NCBI RefSeq assembly: GCF_000472525.1
Contig: NZ_KI421431.1
Coordinates: 132,987 to 196,986 of the forward strand
DNA length: 64,000 bases
Direction: 5' to 3'
From: Paraburkholderia dilworthii
GTDB lineage: Bacteria; Pseudomonadota; Gammaproteobacteria; Burkholderiales; Burkholderiaceae
Position numbers and translations under genes: made by a program. The notes beneath the pieces were generated by a model that worked only from the letters and a program-made list of their open reading frames with translations, was not told where the DNA came from and made no database searches. Shown here one piece after another: positions 27,247 through 36,529 of the stretch (position 1 is its first letter; each line of letters begins with the position of its first letter).

Positions 27247-28700
27247 CGACGATTCTTGTCGCGACCGTCGCAGTGCTCGCGGTTGCCCTCGTGCTTACTG
27301 TGGTCCTGCTGATGCGAGGCAACAGCCGCGCTAACGAGCACGAGCAGTTTGAAATGCTGAACGAGCGTATTGATGCCGCAGCCGATGCGCAGGCGCATGC
27401 GTACGAGCGCCTGGAGCGGCAATTACGCAATGACATCGCCGAGACGGCACGCGTGTCGCGTACCGAGCAGAGCAGCGGCTTCGCGCATTTCCAGCAGACG
27501 CTGGCCGCGCAATTCAGCAGCATGACGACGGTGCAGGGCGGCAAGATCGACGGATTCGCGCAGCAGCTCGACGCCGTGCGTCACAGCCTCCAGCAGCAGG
27601 CACAGCAGGCGCGCGACGAACAGGGGCGCTCCCTCAAGCAGTTCGGCGACACGCTCAGCCAGCAACTCGGCCAGCTGACCGAGGCGAACGATCGCCGTTT
27701 CGCCGAGGTTCGCGCGACCATCGAGCAGCGGCTGAAGGACATCGAGGCGAACAATGCCAGCAAGCTGGAGGAAATGCGCCGCACTGTCGACGAAAAACTG
27801 CACGCCACGCTCGAACAACGTCTTGGCGAATCGTTCAAGCTCGTGTCCGACCGGCTCGAACAGGTGCATCGCGGTCTAGGCGAAATGCAGACGCTCGCGG
27901 CCGGCGTCGGCGATCTGAAGAAAGTGCTGACCAACGTAAAGACGCGCGGCACGTGGGGTGAAGTGCAATTGGAAGCGTTGCTAGAGCAACTGCTCACCGC
28001 AGATCAATACGCAAAGAACGTGGCGACGGTGCCGAAGAGCGCGGATCGCGTCGAATTCGCTATCCGCTTGCCGGGGCGCGCAGAGGTAGGCGAGGCAGGC
28101 AGTCCATCCTCGCCCGTCTGGCTGCCTATCGACGCCAAGTTCCCGCGTGAAGACTACGAGCGCCTGATCGATGCCCAGGAACGAGCCGACCCTGTCGCGG
28201 TGGAAGAAGCTTCGCGCGCGCTCGAAGCGCGGATTCGCGCGGAAGCACGCACGATCGCCGAGAAGTATGTGTCGCCGCCGCACACTACCGATTTCGCGCT
28301 GCTATTCCTGCCAACCGAGGGTCTCTACGCGGAAGTGCTGCGTCGGCCGGGTCTGTCGGATCTGCTGCAACGCGATTACCGCGTGACGATTGCAGGCCCC
28401 ACCACGCTGACCGCGTTGCTCAACAGTTTGCAGATGGGTTTTCGCACGCTTGCCATCGAACGGCGCTCGAGTGAGGTGTGGCAAGTGCTCGGCGCGGTGA
28501 AGACGGAGTTCGGCAAATTCGGCGACGTGCTGGCAAAGACAAAAGTGCAACTGGAAACGGTCACGCGTTCGATCGAGGCGGCCGAGACGCGCACCCGCGC
28601 GATGAATCGCAAGCTGCGCGATGTGGAGGCGCTGCCGGGCGAAGAGGTGAATGGTCTGATAGGCGGCGCGTTGCCGGGCGTCGATCCGGACGAGCAATGA
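27243..28700 (+). CDS. rmuC: DNA recombination protein RmuC
   Basis: 485 residues. The protein begins with a short membrane-type helix (TTILVATVAVLAVALVLTVVLLM). A long coiled coil rich in Gln, Arg and Glu follows (about residues 30-205). The nuclease-fold RmuC domain comes next (about 215-440), with VKTRGTWGEVQLEALLEQLLT and DAKFPREDYERL. RmuC limits inversions at short repeats in E. coli; the mechanism is uncertain. It starts inside the stop of the preceding dehydrogenase (ATGA). Confidence 0.93.
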   Translation: MTTILVATVAVLAVALVLTVVLLMRGNSRANEHEQFEMLNERIDAAADAQAHAYERLERQLRNDIAETARVSRTEQSSGFAHFQQTLAAQFSSMTTVQGGKIDGFAQQLDAVRHSLQQQAQQARDEQGRSLKQFGDTLSQQLGQLTEANDRRFAEVRATIEQRLKDIEANNASKLEEMRRTVDEKLHATLEQRLGESFKLVSDRLEQVHRGLGEMQTLAAGVGDLKKVLTNVKTRGTWGEVQLEALLEQLLTADQYAKNVATVPKSADRVEFAIRLPGRAEVGEAGSPSSPVWLPIDAKFPREDYERLIDAQERADPVAVEEASRALEARIRAEARTIAEKYVSPPHTTDFALLFLPTEGLYAEVLRRPGLSDLLQRDYRVTIAGPTTLTALLNSLQMGFRTLAIERRSSEVWQVLGAVKTEFGKFGDVLAKTKVQLETVTRSIEAAETRTRAMNRKLRDVEALPGEEVNGLIGGALPGVDPDEQ

Positions 28701-28721
28701 GGCAGTAACGCAGTAACGCTG

Positions 28722-28746
28722 GCTGACGCCGCGCGTGCGCGTCAGC
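28722..28746. terminator. stem-loop between rmuC and the convergent small membrane gene
   Basis: GCTGACGC and GCGTCAGC can pair over a 9-base loop just after the rmuC stop. No T run follows, so intrinsic termination is doubtful. It is the only candidate structure between these convergent genes. Confidence 0.35.
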
Positions 28747-28803
28747 GGTCCGCGCCGGCCGGGTCCGCAGGCGCGGAGTCAGTGGCGCGGAGCGGGGCAC
28801 GCA

Positions 28804-29079
28804 TCAGGCTTCTTCCGGTGCGTCGGTCAACTGGATTTCAATGCCGCCGAAACGCGAGGCAACCCAGTTGTATGCGTGGCATGCGATCCACAGCAGGATG
28901 AAGCCGAGAATCGCATTCAACAGCAGCGCGCTGAACACCGTGCTCAATTCGACTGAACCGTAGCGCACGAACGCGACCAGCACGCCGAGCAGCACGATCG
29001 GCACGGAGAACGTCAGATAGACGAGGATGAGTGCTTTGGCCGTCTGTCCCGGTGCAATGAACGAGATCTGTTTTTTCAT
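28804..29079 (-). CDS. small two-helix membrane protein, DUF3566-like
   Basis: 91 residues from MKKQISFIAPGQTAKAL. Two hydrophobic helices (about 12-36 and 44-72) are followed by NWVASRFGGIEIQL. The closing pattern Y-N-x-x-A-x-x-x-GGIE-x-x-L and the N-terminal P-x-Q-x-AK resemble DUF3566-like small membrane proteins. This assignment is from memory of the pattern and is not certain. Function unknown. The Shine-Dalgarno is weak; a TTG three codons upstream is an alternative start. Confidence 0.65.
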   Translation of the reverse strand: MKKQISFIAPGQTAKALILVYLTFSVPIVLLGVLVAFVRYGSVELSTVFSALLLNAILGFILLWIACHAYNWVASRFGGIEIQLTDAPEEA

Positions 29080-29157
29080 GTAAGTCAAACCCGCATGTCG
29101 TAGTGGTAAGGGTAAAGCTAATATGACCGTGGATGAAAGCGCCGCAAGGCAAAAGCG

Positions 29158-30459
29158 TTAGATCAAGCCGTGGAACAGCATGATACTTACGCGTTCACCC
29201 TCGGCAATATCGCCTTCTTCATGGCCGAGCACGATAAAACAATTGGCCTCGCTCATCGAACTCAATACGCCGGAGCTTTGCGAGCCTGTCGGCGTGACTT
29301 GCCACTGGCCGCTCGCATTCTGCACGGCTATGCCGCGCTGGAACTCCGTGCGCCCTGCGCGTTTGCGGATTGGCCGCAGGCTCGCCGCGTGAATCAGCGG
29401 CAGCGGCTGCGGCGTGGCGCCCGACATGAGCAGCAGCACCTCGCGCACGATCTGATAGAACGTCACCATCACGGCAACCGGATTGCCCGGCAGACCGAAG
29501 AATAACGCAGGCAGCCCAAGACCCGGCCGCTCGCCGGACCATACGCGGCCAAACGCGAGAGGTCGGCCTGGGCGCATGGCGAGGCTCCAGAACGCGACGT
29601 CGCCGAATGTCTGCAACAACTGCCTCGTGAAATCCGCCTCGCCGACAGAAACGCCGCCCGAGGTCAGCACCACGTCCGCGCTCGCCGCGGCGCTGCGCAG
29701 AGCGGCCTCGAGAGCGGCGGGTTCGTCTCGAATCACGCCGAAATCCAGCGTGTCCACATTTAGCCGCCGCAACATGGCAAAGAGCGTATAGCGATTGCTG
29801 TCGTATACCGAGCCCGGGTCGAGCGGCTCGCCCAGCGAGCGCAGTTCGTCGCCGGTTGAAAAGAATGCGACGCGCAAGCGCCGCCGAACATTGATCTCGC
29901 CGATGCCAAGCGAAGCCAGCAAGCCGAGGTCGGAGGCGCGAACTACGCGGCCCGCGCGCAATGCGGCATGGCCACGAGCGAGATCCTCGCCGGCCAGGCG
30001 CCGGTTTGCTCCGGGCTGGACCGCATCGGCTGCAAACCTGATCGAAGTGGAGTCGGCGCTGCGTTCGACCAGTTCCTGCGGCACTACCGTGTCGCAGCCT
30101 TGCGGCACGCATGCGCCGGTCATAACCCGCACGCATTGCGCCGCTTCGACGCGGCCCGCGAACGGATGCCCCGCCAAAGCCTTGCCCACGACGCTCAACT
30201 CGACCGACGGCGCGCCGCTCGTCAATGCAGTGCCGTTGAACGCATAGCCGTCCATCGCGGAATTGTCGTGCGACGGCACGTCGATCGGCGAAACGATGTC
30301 TGAGGCCAGCACGCGGTCGAGCGCATCGCGCAAGGCCACGCGTTCGACGGTAGCAACCGGCGTGGCCCACTGGCGAGTAATCGCCTGAGCAGCCGAAACG
30401 GGTAGCGCGTGAGGATCGTACTGCGCGACGCAGCGGGAAAATTCGTTATGCGTGGTCAT
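29158..30459 (-). CDS. moeA: molybdopterin molybdenumtransferase
   Basis: 433 residues. MoeA inserts molybdate into adenylylated molybdopterin. Conserved blocks are HDNSAMDGYAF (domain III contact), VRVMTGACVP, FSTGDELRSLGEPLDPGSVYDSN, LTSGGVSVGEADF and GLPGNPVAVMVTF. Length and order of domains fit the E. coli protein (411). The start is the Met of MTTHNEFSRC; no strong ribosome site is seen. It lies downstream of mobA and moaA on the same strand, forming a molybdenum-cofactor group. Confidence 0.95.
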   Translation of the reverse strand: MTTHNEFSRCVAQYDPHALPVSAAQAITRQWATPVATVERVALRDALDRVLASDIVSPIDVPSHDNSAMDGYAFNGTALTSGAPSVELSVVGKALAGHPFAGRVEAAQCVRVMTGACVPQGCDTVVPQELVERSADSTSIRFAADAVQPGANRRLAGEDLARGHAALRAGRVVRASDLGLLASLGIGEINVRRRLRVAFFSTGDELRSLGEPLDPGSVYDSNRYTLFAMLRRLNVDTLDFGVIRDEPAALEAALRSAAASADVVLTSGGVSVGEADFTRQLLQTFGDVAFWSLAMRPGRPLAFGRVWSGERPGLGLPALFFGLPGNPVAVMVTFYQIVREVLLLMSGATPQPLPLIHAASLRPIRKRAGRTEFQRGIAVQNASGQWQVTPTGSQSSGVLSSMSEANCFIVLGHEEGDIAEGERVSIMLFHGLI

Positions 30460-30520
30460 GAAGGGCTGGACGTCGCGGCCGGCGGCGGGAGCGGCGCCGG
30501 CCGTGCGGCGGAGCGGGATT

Positions 30521-31159
30521 TCAGCCGGGGCCCCGATGACGGTCGAGGTCGGCGAGTTCTTGTAACGAATTGATATTGTAAAACGCGTGCTCGTCGGTAA
30601 AGGCGACTTCCACGGTCTTGTGGCGCGCGTACCACGCGCGAACCTTGCGCTCGCCGGCTGCCAGAAAGGCCGCGAGGTCCGCGGCGAGACCGGTGCGCAG
30701 CAGCGCGAAAACCGGATGGAGCGATACGTTGCCGTCGGCGTCCGCGGTGGTGACGGTGGCAATGTCGGCCGCATTTGAAGCAAGCGACTGCGCAAGGCGT
30801 GCGGCAAGCTCGGCGGGCAGCCAGGGCGTGTCGCACGGTGCGCTCAGCACGTATTCGCTACGAGCCGCGCGCAGACCGGCGAGCAAACCGGCCAGCGGTC
30901 CCGGAAATTCGGGCAGCGTGTCGGCGACAATCTTTGCGCCGAACGGTGCGCCGAGTACAGCATAAATGTCGGGGTGACGATTGGCGCTGATGAGGAGCGC
31001 GCCCGTCTGCGGCGCAAGGCGCTTCAGCACATGGGCGGCGAGCGGTTCGCCGTGCAGCGTTTGCAGGCCTTTGTCGGCGCCACCCATGCGCGTGCCGCGC
31101 CCACCCGCGAGCAGCAGGCCGGTGATCTGTTCGCGCGTCGGTTGGCGGGTTTGCTGCAT
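30521..31159 (-). CDS. mobA: molybdenum cofactor guanylyltransferase
   Basis: 212 residues. MobA joins GMP from GTP to the molybdenum cofactor to give the bis-MGD form. The nucleotide-binding signature LLLAGGRGTRMGGADKGL is at residues 15-32; SAPCDTPWLP carries the metal-binding Asp; FYNINSLQEL closes the domain. The gene is ten bases from the stop of moaA and 61 bases before moeA, in one direction, so co-transcription is likely. Confidence 0.94.
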   Translation of the reverse strand: MQQTRQPTREQITGLLLAGGRGTRMGGADKGLQTLHGEPLAAHVLKRLAPQTGALLISANRHPDIYAVLGAPFGAKIVADTLPEFPGPLAGLLAGLRAARSEYVLSAPCDTPWLPAELAARLAQSLASNAADIATVTTADADGNVSLHPVFALLRTGLAADLAAFLAAGERKVRAWYARHKTVEVAFTDEHAFYNINSLQELADLDRHRGPG

Positions 31160-31168
31160 GACTGCCGA

Positions 31169-32278
31169 TCAGCCGCCGATGTATGACATTTCAACGCGGC
31201 GCGCATCCCGCTCGCGTGGGTCGGCCGCATTGCTGCCGCGCAATTGCGAATAGCGGTCGCCGCGCCCTTGCCAGATTTCTGCGACGGCAGTTGCAATCTC
31301 GGCGTCGCTTGCCCCGCTGCGCAGCAACGCGCGCAGATCGTGGCCCGCCGACGCGAACAGGCACAGATACAGCTTGCCCTCGGTCGAAAGACGCGCCCGC
31401 GTGCAGCTCCCACAAAACGCGCGGGTCACGCTGGAAATGACGCCGATTTCACCGCTGCCATCGACGTAGCCCCAGCGCTGCGCTGTTTCGGCTGCACTGT
31501 GCGCTTCAAGCGGTTCAAGCGGGAAATGCTCGGCGATGCGCGCGATCACGTCCGCCGACGGCAGCACCTCGGACATGTTCCAACCATTGGACGTGCCCAC
31601 GTCCATGTATTCGATAAAGCGCAGCACCGCGCCCGAGCCTTTGAAATGGCGCGCCATCGGTACGATTTCGCTGTCGTTCGTGCCGCGCTTGACCACCATG
31701 TTGACCTTTACGGGCGCGAGGCCCACGGCATGCGCGGCGGCAATTCCTTCAAGCACGTCGGCCACCGCGAAGTCCGCGTCGTTCATGCGGCGAAACAGCA
31801 TGTCGTCGAGCGCGTCGAGGCTGACGGTTACGCGGGTGAGGCCCGCGTCCTTGAGGCTGCGCGCTTTGCGAGCCAGCAGCGAGCCGTTGGTAGTCAGCGT
31901 CAGATCGAGCGGCCCGCCGGCCGGCGTAGTCAGCTGCGCGAGCCGCTCGATCAGAAATTCGAGATTCTTGCGCAACAGCGGCTCGCCGCCCGTCAGGCGA
32001 ATTTTCTCGACACCATGCGCGACGAAGAGCCGCGCGAGCCGCTCGATTTCCTCGAAGCTCAGCAATGCGCTGTGCGGCAGGAACGCATAGTCCTTGTCGA
32101 ATACGGCGCGCGGCATGCAGTAGACGCAGCGGAAATTGCAACGGTCCGTCACCGAAATGCGCAAGTCGCGCAACGGGCGCGCGAGCGTATCGTGCAGCAC
32201 GCCGCTAGGCGTCTGCGTCGGGCCGGAAATGACCGGCGCCGCGCTGAGGTCGGCAACAGGGATGATGCGTCGGGACAT
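31169..32278 (-). CDS. moaA: GTP 3',8-cyclase (radical SAM)
   Basis: 369 residues. MoaA carries out the first step of molybdopterin synthesis with MoaC. The radical-SAM cluster motif C-x3-C-x2-C is at Cys 47, 51 and 54 ([13 protein letters not shown]). The second [4Fe-4S] site is in [21 protein letters not shown], and the essential C-terminal Gly-Gly is present (SYIGG). The start is the Met of [12 protein letters not shown]; seven extra upstream codons have no support. First gene of the moaA-mobA-moeA set, immediately downstream of rne. Confidence 0.96.
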   Translation of the reverse strand: MSRRIIPVADLSAAPVISGPTQTPSGVLHDTLARPLRDLRISVTDRCNFRCVYCMPRAVFDKDYAFLPHSALLSFEEIERLARLFVAHGVEKIRLTGGEPLLRKNLEFLIERLAQLTTPAGGPLDLTLTTNGSLLARKARSLKDAGLTRVTVSLDALDDMLFRRMNDADFAVADVLEGIAAAHAVGLAPVKVNMVVKRGTNDSEIVPMARHFKGSGAVLRFIEYMDVGTSNGWNMSEVLPSADVIARIAEHFPLEPLEAHSAAETAQRWGYVDGSGEIGVISSVTRAFCGSCTRARLSTEGKLYLCLFASAGHDLRALLRSGASDAEIATAVAEIWQGRGDRYSQLRGSNAADPRERDARRVEMSYIGG

Positions 32279-32417
32279 GAGTTGCTTGCGTTGTGCCAAA
32301 CGGGGAAGGCGAGTTCTTTATTCTATCGGAAATGCCTGTAACAGCAGGGCGATGCACGCGGTGTCGGGGTTTACGGGGAGGGCGCCCTGCAGGTACGGGC
32401 AATGGATTTCCGCGCGC

Positions 32418-32452
32418 AAAAAACAAAAAGCCCGCCGGTGAGGGCGGGCTTT
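32418..32452 (-). terminator. intrinsic terminator after rne
   Basis: On the minus strand AAAGCCCGCC pairs with GGCGGGCTTT over a 6-base loop and is followed by TTGTTTTTTG. It begins about 19 bases after the rne stop and separates rne from moaA. Confidence 0.9.
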
Positions 32453-32470
32453 CGACGCGGCGTCGCAAAC

Positions 32471-35400
32471 TTACTGCGAGTGCTTGCCGGTTTCTACTTG
32501 TTGCATCGGCGCAGTGTCGAGCGGCGGCAAAGGCTTGCGCTCACGCACGACGCGCGGCGGTTTCACCGTCTGCGCGGCCGCTTCTTGCGCTGCGCGCAGC
32601 TTGTCGGCGTCTGTATTGACCCAGACGAGACCGGCTTGCTCCAGCACCGGCTTCAGCGCTTCAGCCGAGACGCCGCCATTGAACGACGCCCGGGACGGCG
32701 CCGGCACTTGGGACGCCTGCGGCGCCGAAGCGGCTTCCGGCGCGGCTTCCGGTGCCGCGGTTGCGACAGGCGTCGGCTCGACAGCTGCCGATTCCACAGC
32801 CGGCGCGACTGCTGCGACGACTGGTTTCGGCTCGACGATCTCCACTTGTGGCGCGGGCTCAGCGGCCGGCGCTGCGATCACTTCCGCGGGAGCGGCCGGA
32901 GCGTCAGGTTCGACCGGAGCCGGCGCGGTTTGCGCTTCGATTTCCGGCGCGGCAGCCGCAGGCTCTTCACGAACGACCGGTTCCACCAGCGACACCGTCT
33001 CCGCCGCGGCAGGTGCGGCCTGCGCCGGTTCGACCGGCGTCGCGGCTTGGGCAACGGACGTTTGCTCGACCGGTTCAACGGCGGCCGGAGCAGCCGGTAC
33101 TTCGGCGACTGGCACGACCGTTTCCGTCTTCGCGGCCTTCTCGGCAGCGAGAGCCGGCGTTTCAGTTGCGGCGTGGAGTTCCGTGACGACAGCCGTCTGC
33201 GTTGCAACAGCGGCAACGACGACTTCCACCGGCGCCACTTCCTTCGCTTCGCGGATTTCGTTCGCTTCCGGCTTCGCTTCCGCCTTTGCTTCCACCGGCT
33301 GATGCGCGGTGCGTACCGGTGCATCGTCGCTCACGTTGACGTTGTCGCCTTCCGCTTCCGCGACGTCCGCAGCCAGGTTGCCGTTCACGTCTTCCTCACG
33401 CTCGCGACGACCGCCGCGACGGCCGCGACGGCGACGACGACGCTCTTCGCCCTCACGCGCCACTGCTTCCTGATCGACCGGCGCAGCGTTGTCAGTAACC
33501 GCGGTCTGGTTTTGCGCCAGTGCCAGTTCTTCCGCGGTTTGGGCCTCTGCCTGCGTCAATGCATCGGCGGTTTCTGTCTGCTGCTTGCGGCGCTCGCCGC
33601 GCTCAGCGCGTTCGCCGCGTTCACGGCGCTCGCCGCGCTCCTGGCGTTCGCCACGCGGTGCACTTTCCACTGCTTCGGCACGGTCGCCGCCGCGGTTGTC
33701 GCGGTCGCGGTTTTCACGGCCTTCGCGTGGTTCACGTGCTTCCCGCGGCTCGCGGCCTTCACGCGCTTCACGGTTGCCGCGCGGTTCGCGCGGTTCACGG
33801 CCTTCGCGCACCTCGCGGCCTTCGCGCGGCTCGCGTTCCTCACGGCGCTGCGACGGCTGCTGGCCTTGACGGCCGCCGTTCGCAGCTTCGCCACGTGCTG
33901 CCGCATCGCCACGTGCTGCCCCATCGCGGCCACCCGCGCCACTCCGGCGATTACGGTTGCGATCGCCGCCGCGTTCGCCGGTGCGCTCACCGCGCTCCGA
34001 CCGTTCGCCACGTTGCGGACGCACCTGCTTTTCGGTCACTGCCGGTGTAACGGGAGCAGGCGCCGCCGGCTGCATGCCGAACAGATTCTTCAACCAGCCG
34101 ATGAAGCCGCCGCTCGCCTGCGTCACCGCGACCGGAGCCGGTGCTGCAATCGGGCGAACCGGCGCGCTCGGCGCCGGCTTCTCGGGCGTGATGCCCTTGA
34201 CCGCCGCTTCCTGCTTCGGCTTCACTTCTTCAGTGCGCTTGCTGTAGCCGGTTTCCGACTCCAGCTCGCGAGCCGCTTCTTCGGCCATCTTCCACGAAGC
34301 GAGCGGTTCGTCGAGGCGCGCGTCGTCGTGACGCAGACGCTCCAGCTTGTAATGCGGCGTATCGAGGTGCTTGTTCGGCACCAGCACAACGTTGACCTTG
34401 AAGCGCGATTCGATCTTGTTGATTTCCGAGCGCTTTTCGTTCAACAGGAAGGCCGTCACTTCGACAGGCACCTGGCAATGGATTGCCGCGGTGTTTTCCT
34501 TCATCGCTTCTTCCTGAATGATCCGCAGCACTTGCAGCGCGGACGATTCGGTGTCGCGGATATGGCCCGTGCCGTTACAGCGCGGGCAGGTCACGTGGCT
34601 GCCTTCCGACAGTGCCGGGCGCAGACGCTGACGCGACAGTTCCATCAGGCCGAAGCGCGAGATCTTGCCCATCTGCACGCGCGCACGGTCGTGCTTGAGC
34701 GCGTCTTTCAGGCGCTGTTCGACTTCGCGCTGGCTCTTGGCCGACTCCATGTCGATAAAGTCGATCACGATCAGGCCGCCCAGGTCGCGCAGACGCAGCT
34801 GGCGCGCGACTTCGTCGGCGGCTTCGAGGTTGGTGCGCGCGGCCGTTTCCTCGATGTCGGCGCCCTTGGTGGCGCGAGCCGAGTTCACGTCGATCGCGAC
34901 CAGTGCTTCGGTGTGGTCGATCACGATGGCGCCGCCCGACGGCAGCGGCACCGTGCGCGAGTACGCCGTTTCGATCTGGTGTTCGATCTGGAAACGCGAG
35001 AAAAGCGGCACATCGTCGTGATACCGCTTCACTTTGCTGACGTTGTCCGGCATCACGATATCCATGAAGGCGCGCGCCTGGTCATGAATTTCGGTGGTGT
35101 CGATCAGAATTTCGCCGATATCCGGCTGGAAATAATCGCGAATCGCGCGAATCACAAGGCTCGATTCAAGATAGATCAGCATCGGCTGGCCGGCCGAGCC
35201 GCTTTGCGACGCAGCTTCGATTGCGCGCCACAACTGCATCAGGTAGTTCAGGTCCCACTGCAGCTCTTCGGCGCTGCGGCCAATGCCGGCCGTGCGCGCG
35301 ATGATGCTCATGCCTTCCGGCAATTGCAGCTGCGCCATCGTTTCGCGCAGTTCCTGACGGTCATCGCCTTCGATCCGGCGCGACACGCCGCCGCCGCGCG

Positions 35401-35797
35401 GGTTGTTCGGCATCAGGACCAGATAGCGGCCGGCGAGCGAAATGAACGTGGTGAGGGCAGCGCCCTTGTTGCCGCGCTCTTCCTTTTCGACCTGAACGAT
35501 CAGTTCCTGGCCTTCCTTCAGCGCGTCCTGGATGCGCGCGGAGCGCATATCGACGCCGTCGCGGAAATACTGGCGGGCGACTTCCTTGAACGGCAGGAAG
35601 CCGTGGCGGTCTTCGCCGTAGTTGACGAAACAGGCTTCGAGCGACGGCTCGATGCGGGTAATGATGCCCTTGTAAATATTGCCTTTGCGCTGTTCGCGCC
35701 CGGCGGTTTCGATGTCGATGTCGATGAGTTTTTGCCCATCGACGATGGCGACGCGCAGTTCTTCCTGCTGCGTCGCATTGAACAACATGCGTTTCAT
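32471..35797 (-). CDS. rne: ribonuclease E
   Basis: 1108 residues. RNase E is the main mRNA decay and rRNA/tRNA processing endonuclease. The catalytic N-terminal half (about 1-510) has the S1 domain ([25 protein letters not shown]), the metal-binding Asp residues in [11 protein letters not shown] and [11 protein letters not shown], and the Zn-link CPRCNGTGH that joins subunits. The C-terminal half is low complexity. It has an Arg/Glu/Gly-rich block (about 610-790, repeats of the REGREPRE type), an [15 protein letters not shown] patch, then about 250 residues of Ala/Pro/Val/Glu. That tail is expected to bind RNA and degradosome partners. A long structured upstream region suggests autoregulation. 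Confidence 0.97.
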   Translation of the reverse strand: MKRMLFNATQQEELRVAIVDGQKLIDIDIETAGREQRKGNIYKGIITRIEPSLEACFVNYGEDRHGFLPFKEVARQYFRDGVDMRSARIQDALKEGQELIVQVEKEERGNKGAALTTFISLAGRYLVLMPNNPRGGGVSRRIEGDDRQELRETMAQLQLPEGMSIIARTAGIGRSAEELQWDLNYLMQLWRAIEAASQSGSAGQPMLIYLESSLVIRAIRDYFQPDIGEILIDTTEIHDQARAFMDIVMPDNVSKVKRYHDDVPLFSRFQIEHQIETAYSRTVPLPSGGAIVIDHTEALVAIDVNSARATKGADIEETAARTNLEAADEVARQLRLRDLGGLIVIDFIDMESAKSQREVEQRLKDALKHDRARVQMGKISRFGLMELSRQRLRPALSEGSHVTCPRCNGTGHIRDTESSALQVLRIIQEEAMKENTAAIHCQVPVEVTAFLLNEKRSEINKIESRFKVNVVLVPNKHLDTPHYKLERLRHDDARLDEPLASWKMAEEAARELESETGYSKRTEEVKPKQEAAVKGITPEKPAPSAPVRPIAAPAPVAVTQASGGFIGWLKNLFGMQPAAPAPVTPAVTEKQVRPQRGERSERGERTGERGGDRNRNRRSGAGGRDGAARGDAAARGEAANGGRQGQQPSQRREEREPREGREVREGREPREPRGNREAREGREPREAREPREGRENRDRDNRGGDRAEAVESAPRGERQERGERRERGERAERGERRKQQTETADALTQAEAQTAEELALAQNQTAVTDNAAPVDQEAVAREGEERRRRRRGRRGGRREREEDVNGNLAADVAEAEGDNVNVSDDAPVRTAHQPVEAKAEAKPEANEIREAKEVAPVEVVVAAVATQTAVVTELHAATETPALAAEKAAKTETVVPVAEVPAAPAAVEPVEQTSVAQAATPVEPAQAAPAAAETVSLVEPVVREEPAAAAPEIEAQTAPAPVEPDAPAAPAEVIAAPAAEPAPQVEIVEPKPVVAAVAPAVESAAVEPTPVATAAPEAAPEAASAPQASQVPAPSRASFNGGVSAEALKPVLEQAGLVWVNTDADKLRAAQEAAAQTVKPPRVVRERKPLPPLDTAPMQQVETGKHSQ
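33590..33850 (-). repeat. in-gene repeat coding for the Arg/Glu block of RNase E
   Basis: Degenerate short repeats encode alternating GERxER and REGREPRE units. They keep the frame and form the RNA-binding arginine-rich segment of the protein. Confidence 0.7.
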
Positions 35798-36529
35798 GGA
35801 ACGGCTCCAGAGCGGCTCGGCCGGCGCGCATCGCTTCGCGGTTGTCAGTCGCGAGGGGAAGCGGGCAACGGCAGACCGCGCCTTATTGTGTTTTCACAAG
35901 CACGCTGGAGCGGGAAGAATGGCGGGAGAATTGCCTGAGAGGGCCCGGCTCCATACATGAAGGAGCACGGTGCCGCAGGGCACATGCGAACACGGCTTCA
36001 AATAACGACCCGACACGCCGCGGGTTATGCCAGCAGACCTTCATAAGCCTTTCGTCCCCTCTCGCCGGTGCGCCAACTGGGCGCGTGACCGGAGGGTCGA
36101 AGGCTGCGGTCATGCCGCAACGGGAAGTTCGCGCAAGCGGCGCGTCTTTTCCTGCTGGGGGTGTCTCGCCTCATTTTGACGTCGCCAGGTCTTGTACTTT
36201 CTACAAGACCTCATCGGCGCACGCCGTATTTTCGCAACCTGCAGCTTCGTACAGCAGGGCGAAAGACGCCCGATATCGAAGCTGGAAGTTAAATTCTTTT
36301 TTACCAAATTTCCGTTACCGTCGAAGCCGACCTTGACCGAACGCGCCTGTGGGCGCCGTCCCTGCCGGGCACTGACTTCGTGCGTGCAACTTGTTGCATC
36401 TCATTTTCAGGGTGAGCAACCAGACCCCGGCGCAAGTAAAATAACGATTTACGCTTGCACCTGCGCAGTCCGCCCGAATTCCGGACACTGCGCCGGCCGC
36501 CGCAGACTGCTGGGCAAATTATATTCAGA
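35798..36529. other. 732-base divergent regulatory region of rne and rluC
   Basis: No coding frame I can support. It should hold both promoters and the long rne leader. Visible structures are a perfect 10-base-stem hairpin (36187-36211), a 14-base palindrome TGCAACTTGTTGCA (36385-36398) and an imperfect inverted repeat GCAAGTAAA/TTTACGCTTGC (36432-36458). AT-rich DNA at 36288-36306 is a likely core-promoter area. In enterobacteria a 0.36-kb rne leader mediates feedback by RNase E; a parallel here is an inference. Confidence 0.6.
36187..36211. promoter_or_regulatory. perfect hairpin in the rne upstream region
   Basis: AGGTCTTGTA and TACAAGACCT pair perfectly over a 5-base loop. No T run follows in either direction, so it is not a terminator. 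It may be an RNA element in the rne leader or an operator. Confidence 0.6.

Noticed and set aside
32402-35938. A 1178-codon open frame antisense to rne
   Set aside because: It is rich in His, Arg and Phe in the way a GC-rich shadow frame is, has no family motif, and lies exactly opposite the well-supported RNase E gene.
35925-35985. A CTCTCAGGCA string on the minus strand in the rne upstream region, resembling part of a glycine riboswitch
   Set aside because: The paired GGAGAG-type segment and the rest of the aptamer core are not present at the right distance, and rne is not a glycine gene.
35842-36336. 164-codon frame in the rne-rluC gap
   Set aside because: No homology pattern, covers regulatory hairpins, and has no ribosome site.
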